Positions 51,684 through 61,965 are shown, counted from the stretch's first letter. The stretch: 64,000 nt of DNA from Propionispira arboris (GCF_900109225.1 NZ_FNZK01000011.1:82211-146210); one strand, 5' to 3'. A program made the numbers and translations. The notes: generated by a model from the letters alone, not told the origin.

Positions 51684-53549
51684 ATGGCAAATTACGAAGC
51701 TGAAAATGAATTTGTATTTGATTTAAAAAAAATGGTGCAGCTAATAGGGCGAGGATTACAAATTGGTGTGATTTTGCAAATTTTCTTTTGTGGTTGTATG
51801 ATGTACTTTACAAATTTTTATACGTTATCGGGAGAAACAATCAATTATAAAGTAACGATCAAGTATTTTATGGCATATGCCTATCCAGATAATCCGGAAC
51901 CAAGCATGGAGGCATTAGACGTTGAACCACAGTTACGACAATATGCAAGTGCTTTTGATAATCGAATATCTGAGAAAACGATGCAACTGCCGGGAAATTG
52001 GTATCAGGAACTAGCAAACTTTACTTCTGGTGGCAAATATGAACATGTTGTTTTGTTGTTGAAATGTAGCTTTTTCTCGTACATATTGTCTTTGTTGTAT
52101 ATATGGTACTTTATAGATAAATCGAAAAGCCGTCCGATTGAAGAATACATGCGAGGTAGCAAAATTATCTCGCAAAAGAAATTTGATGGATATTGGCAAG
52201 CGCAATCAAAAGGCAGTGGAATAAGAATTGGTACAACAATTATCCCAGATGATATGGTAACGAAACATATATTGATTTTAGGCACAACTGGAACAGGAAA
52301 AGGTGTTTTAATTAATCAAATGATTGAGCAAATAAAAAAGAAGCAAGCAAATTCTGTGAGTGAGCTGCCTCCTAAAATATTGTTTTATGATATCAAGGGT
52401 GAATTCGTGCAAAAACATTACCAAGCAGGTGATGTGATTTTTAATCCTTTTGATAATCGTTGTGTTGGTTGGTCTGTTTTCCAGGAATTTACGACAGAAC
52501 CTGAATTAGATGCTATAAGTAAAGCATTATTTTTAGCGCCATCCAAAACAAATGTTTTCTTCTATGATAGCGCATCAACCATTTTTCGAGCCGGATTACT
52601 TTATTTAGTTCGGAATAAGAAAACCACGAATGATGCATTGTGGAATTTTTTCAGTGCAGACAGAGATACCATTGTAAAAGCAATAAAAACATTGCCAGAC
52701 GGAGAGCGAGATGCATTGAAATTCTTGTCCGCAGATGGCGGTGAGACGACTGCATCTGTTTTAGCTACCTTAATGCAGCAAATTGCTTTTTTTAAGAATT
52801 TACGCGGATTGGATGGGGACTTTAGCTTTCGGGCATGGGCAAGCAAGCCAACAAGGCAGAATGTGTTTTTATTGAATATTGCAGAGTATAGTAAAGCCTT
52901 TGCCCCGCTTATGACCATGATTATGGATTTAATGTGCAGGACAATGCTTAGTTTGCCGGATGATTTGCACCGTAGAGTGTATTTTATTCTTGATGAGATT
53001 GGCACTTTGGATAAAATGGATTCTTTAATTCCGTTAGAAACCGTAGGAAGAAGTAAAGGAGTGAGTCTTATTTGTGCGTCGCAGGATTTTGGACAAATTG
53101 CTGAAAAATATGGGAAAGATAACTTACAAACGTTTATTAACAATTTTAATACCAATTTCTATTTTCGATTGAATGACCCCAAAACAGCTAGAGATATTGC
53201 TGATGGTATAGGCAAACAACAAGTTAAGAGAAAAGCTGAAAATCATAGTATCAACGTAAAAGAAGATACTGCTAATAAAAGCAATAATGAACAAGAACAC
53301 ACAGAGTATCTAGTTATGCCGGAAGAATTGCAACAGTTACCCGTAGGCACGGCATATTGCCGTATTTCTGAATATGATATTACAAAGTTAAAAATACCTC
53401 AAAAATACATGGAGAATAAAAATCCGGCATTTATTCCAAGGAAATTTGCTTCTTTATTTGAAGACAAGCAGATAGAGCAAGATGTTGAAGAAAATAATCA
53501 GATCAATTTACCGGAAACAAGTGTGAAACTTCGCGAATTTAAAATTTAA
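51684..53549 (+). CDS. VirD4/TraD-type coupling protein
   Basis: The 621-residue protein has two membrane segments (about residues 30-50 and 125-145), Walker A ILGTTGTGKGV near residue 200 and Walker B YFILDEIGTLDK near residue 440, with the T4CP signature ICASQDFGQIAEKYG. It links the relaxosome to a type IV secretion channel. The companion channel genes are not in the element. Confidence 0.9.
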   Translation: MANYEAENEFVFDLKKMVQLIGRGLQIGVILQIFFCGCMMYFTNFYTLSGETINYKVTIKYFMAYAYPDNPEPSMEALDVEPQLRQYASAFDNRISEKTMQLPGNWYQELANFTSGGKYEHVVLLLKCSFFSYILSLLYIWYFIDKSKSRPIEEYMRGSKIISQKKFDGYWQAQSKGSGIRIGTTIIPDDMVTKHILILGTTGTGKGVLINQMIEQIKKKQANSVSELPPKILFYDIKGEFVQKHYQAGDVIFNPFDNRCVGWSVFQEFTTEPELDAISKALFLAPSKTNVFFYDSASTIFRAGLLYLVRNKKTTNDALWNFFSADRDTIVKAIKTLPDGERDALKFLSADGGETTASVLATLMQQIAFFKNLRGLDGDFSFRAWASKPTRQNVFLLNIAEYSKAFAPLMTMIMDLMCRTMLSLPDDLHRRVYFILDEIGTLDKMDSLIPLETVGRSKGVSLICASQDFGQIAEKYGKDNLQTFINNFNTNFYFRLNDPKTARDIADGIGKQQVKRKAENHSINVKEDTANKSNNEQEHTEYLVMPEELQQLPVGTAYCRISEYDITKLKIPQKYMENKNPAFIPRKFASLFEDKQIEQDVEENNQINLPETSVKLREFKI

Positions 53550-53561
53550 GGAGACGGGAAC

Positions 53562-56078
53562 ATGTTATCTATCAGCAATGTAACTGCAAAAATGGCAAGC
53601 TCATATTATGAAAAAGATGGATATTATGCGCGGGATATGCAGGACGGTGATCGATGGCAAGGCAGGCTGTGCAAACAGCTTGCCTTGCCTATTCATTCTC
53701 TTGAGCCAGAGCAGTTCAATGAACTTGTTTTGCAAAATCCGAAACGAGCGGGTTTTGATCTTACTTTTTCCGCGCCAAAATCTGTAAGTGTCGCTATGGT
53801 CATGAACGAAGAGATGAAAAAAGATATGCTTACTTGCCATAATAAAGCAGTTGAAAAAATTCTGCATGAAATTGAGGCAAATGAAATTGCCGCGCGTATA
53901 ACAAAAAATAGTATTACCGAAACAATTCAAACGGGAAATATGGCTTGCGGCAAATTTAATCATTACGTCAGTAGAAACAGTGATATGCAGCTACACACTC
54001 ATGCGGTTATATTAAATAAGACCATGTATAACGAAAAAATCTATGCTGTTTCCAATGAATCCATATATCAAAATAAAATACTTTATGGTCAACTTTATAG
54101 AAATCAACTTGCTAAAAATTTGCAGAAAAAAGGATATTCCCTTGAAATAACTGATCATGAAAAAGGATTTTTTGAGATTAAAGGTGTTGAACAGGAAATG
54201 CTGGAGCGATTTTCTACTAGGCGGCAGGAAATTTTGCAGCAGCTTAAATCATGGAATGTAGGTGATGCGGTAAACGCTTCAAGAGCGGCACTGTTAAGTA
54301 GAAAAGCGAAAGAACATAGAAACTTAGGCGAATTGACTGAATCGTGGAGAGAAAGCATTTTGCAAGCTGGTGGTATTCAAGTTGAAAAAGTAAATGAGCC
54401 AATAAAAGTCGTCAAAGAAGATAAGCGGAATGCTTTTGATCAGGCGGTCAATCGACTATCTGAACATCAATATGCTTTTTCGAAACGAGAGCTTGAACGA
54501 GCTGTTTTAGCAGAAGGCTGTATTGCTGGAATGGAAAGAATCGATTTTGAAACACAATTGAATAAGAGCTATTTGATTTGCCTTGGCAAGCCTATATCAA
54601 ACGGAGAGGATATCTACTATACTTCACCGGAAAATCAGGCAGCAGAACTGCAAATAACGCAAAATATAGTACAATCACAAGGGAAAATGAAGGCACTCTT
54701 AGCAGAAAAGGTAAAAAGTGACCTAATTCATATTTCACAAGAACAGGGTTTAACATTATCAAAAGAGCAAACAGAAGCAGTTTTGCATATCGCAACATCA
54801 AGAGATCGTTTTTCAGCCGTTCAGGGACTTGCTGGAACAGGAAAAACATATCTGCTCAATGCAACCCGTGAAGTTCTTGAGAAAAACGGTTATAACGTTA
54901 TTGGCGCAAGCTTTACGGGAAAAGCTGCGGAAGGGTTACAATTCGAGGCAAAGATAAAAAGCACGACCATTCATTCTCTTTTAAATAAATTAGAAAAAGA
55001 AGCCGGAAACGCTATAAAAGATGAAGACTTTTCCCAGAAGAAAACTTGGGATTTTGAAGGACTTCTCTCGGGTAAAAAGCCGGAAATTTGGGTGATTGAT
55101 GAAGCTGGCTTGACTGATAATAATATTATGGTACATTTGCAGACCGCGGCTAAAGCTAAAAATGCAAAAGTTGTCCTTGTTGGTGATTATCAGCAACTTG
55201 CACCAGTTGGAGCAGGAAACAGTTATTCAAATTTAGTGCAATCTGGTCAAATTAGTACATGCTATCTTTCTGATATCCGACGGCAAAAGAATGAAACACT
55301 ATTACAGGCTGTAAAAGAATCTGTAACAGGTGATATTCATAAAAGTTTAGAACTTGTTGCAGATCATACTTTTGAAATACCGTCGACATCAAAGAGATTT
55401 AAGGCAATAACGAAAGAATATGTAGAATTATCGCCAGCAGAACAAAAAAATACGATTGTATTAACAGCAAAAAACAAGGATAGAATTGCTATTAATGATT
55501 CTATCCGGGCAGCACTTATAAAAAATGGAAGGTTGGGAGAGGGACTTGAATATAAGATTCAAACGGGAAAATCTGATGAATGTAAACGTAATTTTTCGAT
55601 AGGTGATAAAATTATGTTTTTTAAGAATGATTACAAATTAGGCGTGATGAATGGACAGATGGGAAAAGTAATAAATACTAGTGAATGTCGACTTGTTGTA
55701 GAAACTAATAATATAGCAATCAAAATTAATACAATGGAATATAATCATTTTGATCATGGATATGCAATGACGACTCATAAGGCGCAAGGCGTGACAGTAG
55801 ATCGAGCTATTATTAATATTGATTTTACACAAAAACAACTAAATAGTCGTAATAATTATTATGTAGATATAAGCAGGGCGAAGAAAAAAATTAGTATATA
55901 TAATAATTCTAATGAGAAAATAGTAAAACAAATCAGTCAGTTTACTAAAAATCTAGTTGCAACTAATTTTAAAAAAGAGCAAACTATAGAGAAGGTAAGA
56001 GAGGTAAGTAAAATTTTAAATGAGACCATATTAATTTCAAATAAAGCCCCCAACGGTATTACATTACATGTTAAGTGA
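53562..56078 (+). CDS. MobF-family relaxase-helicase (TraI/TrwC-like)
   Basis: The 838-residue protein has N-terminal catalytic tyrosines (SSYYEKDGYYARD, around residues 14-22), a three-histidine site (FNHYVSRNSDMQLHTHAVILN, near residue 145) and a C-terminal RecD-like helicase with Walker A GLAGTGKTYLL near residue 425, WVIDEAGLTD and GDYQQLAPVG. MobF relaxases nick oriT and unwind the strand to be transferred. It is shorter than F TraI and ends after the helicase. Confidence 0.92.
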   Translation: MLSISNVTAKMASSYYEKDGYYARDMQDGDRWQGRLCKQLALPIHSLEPEQFNELVLQNPKRAGFDLTFSAPKSVSVAMVMNEEMKKDMLTCHNKAVEKILHEIEANEIAARITKNSITETIQTGNMACGKFNHYVSRNSDMQLHTHAVILNKTMYNEKIYAVSNESIYQNKILYGQLYRNQLAKNLQKKGYSLEITDHEKGFFEIKGVEQEMLERFSTRRQEILQQLKSWNVGDAVNASRAALLSRKAKEHRNLGELTESWRESILQAGGIQVEKVNEPIKVVKEDKRNAFDQAVNRLSEHQYAFSKRELERAVLAEGCIAGMERIDFETQLNKSYLICLGKPISNGEDIYYTSPENQAAELQITQNIVQSQGKMKALLAEKVKSDLIHISQEQGLTLSKEQTEAVLHIATSRDRFSAVQGLAGTGKTYLLNATREVLEKNGYNVIGASFTGKAAEGLQFEAKIKSTTIHSLLNKLEKEAGNAIKDEDFSQKKTWDFEGLLSGKKPEIWVIDEAGLTDNNIMVHLQTAAKAKNAKVVLVGDYQQLAPVGAGNSYSNLVQSGQISTCYLSDIRRQKNETLLQAVKESVTGDIHKSLELVADHTFEIPSTSKRFKAITKEYVELSPAEQKNTIVLTAKNKDRIAINDSIRAALIKNGRLGEGLEYKIQTGKSDECKRNFSIGDKIMFFKNDYKLGVMNGQMGKVINTSECRLVVETNNIAIKINTMEYNHFDHGYAMTTHKAQGVTVDRAIINIDFTQKQLNSRNNYYVDISRAKKKISIYNNSNEKIVKQISQFTKNLVATNFKKEQTIEKVREVSKILNETILISNKAPNGITLHVK

Positions 56079-56143
56079 TATAAAAAATTGGATGATTTTT
56101 ACATGGGAATCAATCTTATTAAAATCGAGAGGGATAAAAATAT

Positions 56144-59100
56144 ATGAATAGATGTACAAGGAGAAAAGCATTAAAAAATCTTGAACATAATCTTTCTAAA
56201 TATACATGGGAAAAACAAAAATATGCAATGTTTTCTATTTTGCTTAGGGATAATAAAGAAAAAATGGAAGAAAGTGTACTGTTTTTTAATAAGAATAAAA
56301 TAATTAAAAACAATATTAATAGATTTTTCTTTTCACAAAATATTAAAGATTTACTTACTTATGAGTTGCAATTCAATGAACTAAGTGAATATGAAAATAT
56401 TGAAAAACTTTGTGTAACATTATTATGTGGATTTACTGAGAGATTAGAAAAATACATTAAATTAAAGAAATTGTATGAACGTGAGGTTTTTTCAGAAAAA
56501 TATTCTGATGCTTATACGATATTAGTAGAAATTGAGAAAAACTGTGGAATATCTATATGGAGTTGTGGACAAAAATTGTTACTAGCAGAATCTATAGGAG
56601 GATTAGAAGAAAATAAAAAAGAATTAGAATCTTTTTTTTCGGGTATTCAACCTAATGAATTTGCGAGGATATTATTAATATTTTCAAGTTATAGAGCAGA
56701 ACGCAATATGAGTTTTATAAATTATCAAGAGCATATAAAAAACTTTGTAAAAGTATTAAATGAAAGTAGCACACAGGTTTCAATAAAAAACTATTTTTTA
56801 TTTAAGATAGGTTTAGATAGAATAGATTTAAGTTTAAAAGATATGTGTTTTATTTTACAGTTAGATGCCCAAATGTCTATTGTAGATCTGTATAATAGTT
56901 ATGTAGAATTATTACAATGTATGTGCGTCAATGAAAAGGTTTCTGAAATCGGAAAATCATTTGTTTTGGGGATGGCGAAGTTACAAGATACACATATATC
57001 CAATATGAATATTAGATTAAATTTTTCTGCAAATCAATTAGAGGATTTTGTTGCAACTAAATTATGTCTTATTATAGAAGAATATACATTGTGTCACTAT
57101 AATAAGGTTATTGATTTAATAAATGAGGACGTTAAATCTAACGGAATATATGATTTTCAAATTTTAATATTATTAATAAAATCATGTATTAACAGTAAGA
57201 ATGAAATTCCATGTAATATAAAAATATTACATGATATATACAATGTTTACTCAATAAATGAATCGTATGAGTTTTCATTGAAGAACTTGAATCTTTATTT
57301 AAAAATATATAAAGATACATCATGGAAATATAAATTATTAGGATTCATAGATAGGAAAACTAATTTTGTGACTGATGTGAAAAAGCAAAAACTGTCTTTA
57401 ATAAGTGACATAAATTTGACCCCAAATTTTATTTTTATTTTGAACTCAGATGAAGAAAGAAAAGAATACTTGAAAATCTTTTTGCTTCATTGCAAGAAAA
57501 CAGTAGATTTATATAAAAAAATAAATGGATTTAAAGAATGGGAAAACGAATTTTGTTCGGAATTTAGAAATGAAATTTATAAGTCAAGATACTATATAAA
57601 AAATAATGAATCTGAAATAGCAATAAGTTTTTTAGAAAAATTAATTGAGAAAAAGTTGTATACTAGTGATTATGAAATGGAGAAAATAATTAAATATTTA
57701 TATTTAGCATATGTGTCAAGTAACAAGTTGGAAAGTGCGGGTGAGTTGATCGTTAACTCTTATTTTTATAATAAAAATATCATAAAAAGATGCAATTTAT
57801 CTTTAATGATAGACAAAAAAAACATGGGGGGAAATGTAAATTTAGATGGAAATATATCTTATCCTATTTATGTGTATCTGTATCAAAAAATGGATTTGAA
57901 GCTACAAAGAATAGTACTTTCTAATTATTTGGACTTTTACAACATAGATAATGTGGAGGATATAATAAAAAAAGAAAATACAACAAATGTAAATAAATTA
58001 ATTTTCTTTTTAAATAATATATGCACTGAATATGCAATAAAGCGGGAGGTTAGATTAGCTACAAATAGTAAAGAGGCTATGGAGTGTCGAATAAAAATTT
58101 TAAGAATACTATGCGAAATTGATAAACAAAATAAAAAAATGTATCTTGGCGAGATTAATGATATTACTACAAGACGGGAAGTTAATGAAAGAACGAAGCA
58201 AATTAGTAATAGAAAAATATTTGCGGATGTTAAAAAAATTAAATTAGCCAATGAAGATGTTTTGAAAGAAAATTTTAATAAATATATTGCGATGAAATCT
58301 TTTCAAAATGATATAAGTGAAATGGATATAGAAGGGAAAACATCTGTACAATTACTTAATAATATTGTATCGAATATAAATAAAAGTATGGGTGAAAAAC
58401 CACAGTATGCTCAAAAAGTCATTGTTTTAAGAGGTATTCTAAGTAAAATATTAGAAGAATTTTTAAGAAATGAAAAATATGGGATGAATACATATTTGAG
58501 TTCTCGTATAAGACATGGCTATTGTGATACACAATTAACTAAAATGTTTAGACAAAAAAATTTGTTATTAGTTTCTTCTACAGGAGAAAATAAAAAATAT
58601 AATGTTAGTCAATACTGGGATTCTAAAATTAATGAGACACAAGAAAAAGATTATCGTATTTTAAAAAAATCTTTATCCGAGTTTACTTTAAAAATAGAGA
58701 GGAAAGTATCTGAGATAAAAACAGAATGGATACAAATAAAACTGTATCCAAATGAATCAGGAATGTTTGATTATTCAAATATTCTTAATGAGTTGACAAT
58801 TTATGTAAATGATTTTGAAAAAGAAGGTGGAAAAACTTTTGATATGTTGTTTGACTCTGTAATAAATTATATTTGGAGTCACACTGATAGTATATTAGAA
58901 AAAATACGGTGTAGATTAAATGATGAAGTTCTAAAATATTATATGGATATTTTAAAACAACTTGAATTAAATATAAAAAAAATGCAGGACAGTACAATCA
59001 AAAAAATAGTAGAAGAAATTACTAATAACATAACCTTGGTAAAACCAAAGGTGGAAGGGGCAATTCAAGAGTTTTCAAATGTTTTTTATAAAGATGATGT

Positions 59101-59680
59101 AGAGTATCAAGATTTTACAATGAGCGAATTAATGATGATATCTACAAAAATTTTAAGGAATTTGTATAGTAATACAGAAAATATAAATTTTAAAAATAAT
59201 ATTGAATGTAAAATGAAGTTTTCGGGGGTATATTTCGCTTATTTTATTGATATAATGATGATACTATTTAATAATGTAATGGAACATAACGGGTTTGATG
59301 ATTTGAATAATTTAAAAATAGAAGTCAGCATGTCTGATGAAATTACAGAAGATGATAAGAAAGAATTACATGAGGTAGCTCCTAATAATACAGAGTTTAA
59401 TGAAAAATATTTAGTAATAAAAATGAAAAATAATTTTTCAAAAGAAATAGATAGTAATAATCTTGAAAAAAAAGTAAGAGAAGTATTGGAAGAAAAGGCT
59501 GGTAGTGAAAATAATATAAGTCAATACACACAAATTGAGGGGGGGACTGGTTTAAGAAAAATAAAGAAGACATTAAGTTATGATTTAGGAATACAATATG
59601 CGATACGTTGTTTCATAGATAATAGAGAATTTGAAATAAAAATATACTTATGTATTGAGAATTTGATACATAAAATATAA
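56144..59680 (+). CDS. dtcA: Detocs sensor histidine kinase (DtcA-like)
   Basis: The 1178-residue protein has a long N-terminal helical region (about residues 1-700) without membrane segments, then a kinase end. A candidate phosphoacceptor histidine lies in SSRIRHGYCD (H791). The GHKL ATPase is seen in IDIMMILFNNVMEHNG (N-box near 1040) and GGTGLRKIKK (G-box near 1132). Followed by a lone receiver and a receiver-PNP protein, it matches the kinase of the Detocs anti-phage system. The very low GC differs from the mobilization genes, suggesting separate acquisition. Confidence 0.8.
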   Translation: MNRCTRRKALKNLEHNLSKYTWEKQKYAMFSILLRDNKEKMEESVLFFNKNKIIKNNINRFFFSQNIKDLLTYELQFNELSEYENIEKLCVTLLCGFTERLEKYIKLKKLYEREVFSEKYSDAYTILVEIEKNCGISIWSCGQKLLLAESIGGLEENKKELESFFSGIQPNEFARILLIFSSYRAERNMSFINYQEHIKNFVKVLNESSTQVSIKNYFLFKIGLDRIDLSLKDMCFILQLDAQMSIVDLYNSYVELLQCMCVNEKVSEIGKSFVLGMAKLQDTHISNMNIRLNFSANQLEDFVATKLCLIIEEYTLCHYNKVIDLINEDVKSNGIYDFQILILLIKSCINSKNEIPCNIKILHDIYNVYSINESYEFSLKNLNLYLKIYKDTSWKYKLLGFIDRKTNFVTDVKKQKLSLISDINLTPNFIFILNSDEERKEYLKIFLLHCKKTVDLYKKINGFKEWENEFCSEFRNEIYKSRYYIKNNESEIAISFLEKLIEKKLYTSDYEMEKIIKYLYLAYVSSNKLESAGELIVNSYFYNKNIIKRCNLSLMIDKKNMGGNVNLDGNISYPIYVYLYQKMDLKLQRIVLSNYLDFYNIDNVEDIIKKENTTNVNKLIFFLNNICTEYAIKREVRLATNSKEAMECRIKILRILCEIDKQNKKMYLGEINDITTRREVNERTKQISNRKIFADVKKIKLANEDVLKENFNKYIAMKSFQNDISEMDIEGKTSVQLLNNIVSNINKSMGEKPQYAQKVIVLRGILSKILEEFLRNEKYGMNTYLSSRIRHGYCDTQLTKMFRQKNLLLVSSTGENKKYNVSQYWDSKINETQEKDYRILKKSLSEFTLKIERKVSEIKTEWIQIKLYPNESGMFDYSNILNELTIYVNDFEKEGGKTFDMLFDSVINYIWSHTDSILEKIRCRLNDEVLKYYMDILKQLELNIKKMQDSTIKKIVEEITNNITLVKPKVEGAIQEFSNVFYKDDVEYQDFTMSELMMISTKILRNLYSNTENINFKNNIECKMKFSGVYFAYFIDIMMILFNNVMEHNGFDDLNNLKIEVSMSDEITEDDKKELHEVAPNNTEFNEKYLVIKMKNNFSKEIDSNNLEKKVREVLEEKAGSENNISQYTQIEGGTGLRKIKKTLSYDLGIQYAIRCFIDNREFEIKIYLCIENLIHKI

Positions 59681-59694
59681 AAATAAAGGAGTAG

Positions 59695-60177
59695 ATGATA
59701 GTCTTGAAGATATTATATATAGAAGATGAATTAGATAAAGCTAATCAGGTCAAAATGGCTATCACAAATTATTTAAACGATGTAGATGTATGCATAAAAA
59801 TGTCTTATACGACAGGAATTATTGCGATTAAAAAAAATTGTTATGATGTAATTTTGATCGATATGAGTTTACCATTATATGATGTTAAATATGATAGTGA
59901 TGAAGATAATGATTTTGAAACTTTTGCTGGTATTGATATAATGAAAGAAATGGATCGAATTGGGAACAAAACGGCAGTTATTGTTATTACAGCATTTGAT
60001 GTTTTGGGGAAAAATGATAAGCAGGTTAACATTAAGCAACTTGATAAAGATATAAAGAATGAATTTGGGAATCAGTATTTAGGAATAGTTCAATACGACT
60101 CATCTTCATTAGAATGGCATCAAATTTTAATTAACTATATAAAGAAGGTGCATGATGAGAATATTACTAGTAGATGA
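59695..60177 (+). CDS. dtcB: Detocs stand-alone receiver (DtcB-like)
   Basis: The 160-residue protein is one receiver domain: acidic pair in LYIEDELD, phosphoacceptor aspartate in VILIDMSLP, threonine in VIVITAFD, with an acidic insert (YDSDEDNDF) after the active site. It has no output domain. In Detocs, the free receiver acts as a phosphate sink that prevents false activation. Its end overlaps the effector gene by 26 bases, implying coupled translation. Confidence 0.85.
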   Translation: MIVLKILYIEDELDKANQVKMAITNYLNDVDVCIKMSYTTGIIAIKKNCYDVILIDMSLPLYDVKYDSDEDNDFETFAGIDIMKEMDRIGNKTAVIVITAFDVLGKNDKQVNIKQLDKDIKNEFGNQYLGIVQYDSSSLEWHQILINYIKKVHDENITSR

Positions 60178-61339
60178 TGAAACACAAAAACTAAAAGAGA
60201 TAGGGAAACTTTTGCAATCAATTGAAGGTATTTCTAAAGAGGATATTGTATATGCAATTGATGTAAGTTATGCAAAAAAAAGTCTAATTAAAGAAACTTT
60301 TGATTTAATGATTTTGGACTTGAATATGCCAGATGCTGTAGGAGAAGAGCCTAAAGATAATGCTGGCTGTGACTTTATTAATGAAATAATAGGTGTGCAT
60401 AGATATAAGAAACCAAGAGAAATAGTAATTTTGACGGCATATGAAGACTTAAAAAAACAAGTGCCTTTTAATAAAGCATTTTTAATGCTAAAATATGATG
60501 AATCTTCTTTAGAATGGAAAGAAGTATTAAATGATAAAGTAAAATATATATTGGCTTTTGAAGAAAAGAATAAGACATATATGTGTGAGTGTGTAATAAT
60601 TACGGCTGTGGACATTGAATTCCAAGCAGTTAAGAAGATTTCTTCTCAATGGCAAGTATTATATGTTGATGATGATACTAGTACATACTATAAAACCAAA
60701 TTGAATGATAAAATTGATGTGGTTTTAGTACAACAAACTGAAATGGGAATAGCAGCAGCAGCTACGTTAGCCTCAAAAGTACTTTATAAGTTTAACCCTA
60801 AATATGTTATAATGGCGGGAATCGCAGCAGGTATTGATCAATCAAATAATTTTGGGGATATAATAATTCCAGATGTTGTTTGGAATTATAGTGGTGGGAA
60901 GTATATTGAGAACGATGGAAAGGTCACTTTTTCACCGGATCCTAAATACATTGCGCTGGATACTGGAGTAAAAGAAAAACTGAGAAATGATTATACTGAT
61001 ATTTTGTGTAAAATCAAAAAGCAGTGGAACAGCCCACCTAAATGGGATTTAAACATTGTACAAGGTCCATTAGCTTGTGGAGCAGCAGTAATAGCTAGTA
61101 AAGATATTGTAAATGAGCAAATTTTAAAGCATTCAAGAAAAACTTGTGGATTAGATATGGAATCTTATGGAGTGTTTTTTGCGGTGCAATCTACAGTTAA
61201 AAAAACAACAATTCCTATTTGCATAAAATCTATAAGTGATTATGCTGATTCGCAAAAAAACAATGACTATCAATCTTATGCAGCATATACTAGTGCAGAA
61301 TTCACGAAGTATGTTATCCTTAATGTTTTAGAATTTTAA
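60152..61339 (+). CDS. dtcC: Detocs effector: receiver fused to nucleoside phosphorylase domain (DtcC-like)
   Basis: The 395-residue protein has an N-terminal receiver (LLVDDETQK, LMILDLNMPD, VILTAYED) and, from about residue 150, a purine nucleoside phosphorylase/MTAN fold: VIITAVDIEFQAV, VIMAGIAAGID, GLDMESYGVFFA, IKSISDYAD. Detocs DtcC cleaves ATP to adenine and ribose triphosphate upon phage infection, known from the 2023 description of that family. The key motifs are all present, so an active effector is expected. ATG 60152 or 60155 may start it. Confidence 0.88.
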   Translation: MMRILLVDDETQKLKEIGKLLQSIEGISKEDIVYAIDVSYAKKSLIKETFDLMILDLNMPDAVGEEPKDNAGCDFINEIIGVHRYKKPREIVILTAYEDLKKQVPFNKAFLMLKYDESSLEWKEVLNDKVKYILAFEEKNKTYMCECVIITAVDIEFQAVKKISSQWQVLYVDDDTSTYYKTKLNDKIDVVLVQQTEMGIAAAATLASKVLYKFNPKYVIMAGIAAGIDQSNNFGDIIIPDVVWNYSGGKYIENDGKVTFSPDPKYIALDTGVKEKLRNDYTDILCKIKKQWNSPPKWDLNIVQGPLACGAAVIASKDIVNEQILKHSRKTCGLDMESYGVFFAVQSTVKKTTIPICIKSISDYADSQKNNDYQSYAAYTSAEFTKYVILNVLEF

Positions 61340-61609
61340 TTTCATAGCTTGTAGTTAGATATATGCAAAAAAATATAATTTGTTGATTAAGTCATGTTAT
61401 ATATGAAATGTGAAAAATCATAATATTTTTTTAAGGATAAAGCTAATTTTAAACAAAAAAAGCCTCGAAAAACCTTGGAAGTATTGATAACACTGGAGTT
61501 GATGATGGGATTGAACCTACAATCTAATCATTGTGACTGATAAAATAAATCCAAATTTATATAAGCGAATTGTAAGTAAACCCATTTAAGGGACAATATA
61601 TATTAAAAC
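61340..61609. other. AT-rich non-coding gap after dtcC
   Basis: No gene is supported here. A stretch at about 61495-61530 resembles, on the minus strand, a tRNA T-arm (GGTTCAATCCC), but its stem does not pair well, so it is at most a decayed tRNA fragment. The region leads into a promoter for the following structured RNA. Confidence 0.4.
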
Positions 61610-61638
61610 TTGTAAGTTAATATTTAAAATGGTAAAAT
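61610..61638 (+). promoter_or_regulatory. Promoter for the ncRNA-RT locus
   Basis: TTGTAA (61610-61615) and TAAAAT (61633-61638) are separated by 17 bases, a sigma-A-like promoter. The predicted start near 61645 falls exactly at the foot of the first hairpin of the structured region. Confidence 0.6.
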
Positions 61639-61644
61639 GAAAAT

Positions 61645-61965
61645 GTCCTATGGAATTAGACATAGGAGCAGGAGATTGTTGTCAAGTGTTCGATGACAAG
61701 TTCTTGAAGAAATTCTTGCAAGAAAGTCGTCAAGAACTTTCGAGTCTGCGGATATACTAACAACAATATCATGATTGCTATTAAAGTGATTCTGATGCTG
61801 TCGATTTGACATTCCTCCCAGGTTATTATAACATAGCCTATAATTAGAGCGATTTTTCGGGTAGCTGGTATCCAGCTTAATCTTTACTAAAAACTGAATG
61901 CCATGTTTTTTTGTATACCTGCCAGCTGAGGAATGCTACCCTCCATGCTGGTGGGTATTGCGCAT
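61645..61965 (+). ncRNA. Structured RNA upstream of RT, candidate DRT2 template ncRNA
   Basis: Stems visible in order are: TCCTATG/CATAGGA (61646-61667), an enclosing ATTGTTG/CAACAAT (61675-61681 with 61761-61767), within it TTGTCA/TGACAA and AGTTCTTGA/TCAAGAACT (61699-61738), then AGCTGG/CCAGCT (61863-61877) and a 12-position stem at 61915-61926 with 61947-61958. The RT ribosome binding site follows at once. DRT2 systems use an ncRNA just upstream of the RT as template for repetitive cDNA. Ends are approximate. Confidence 0.6.

Noticed and set aside
61490..61550. tRNA-like T-arm on the minus strand (GGTTCAATCCC)
   Set aside because: The T-stem has two mismatches, and no acceptor partner, anticodon arm or proper CCA position is seen.
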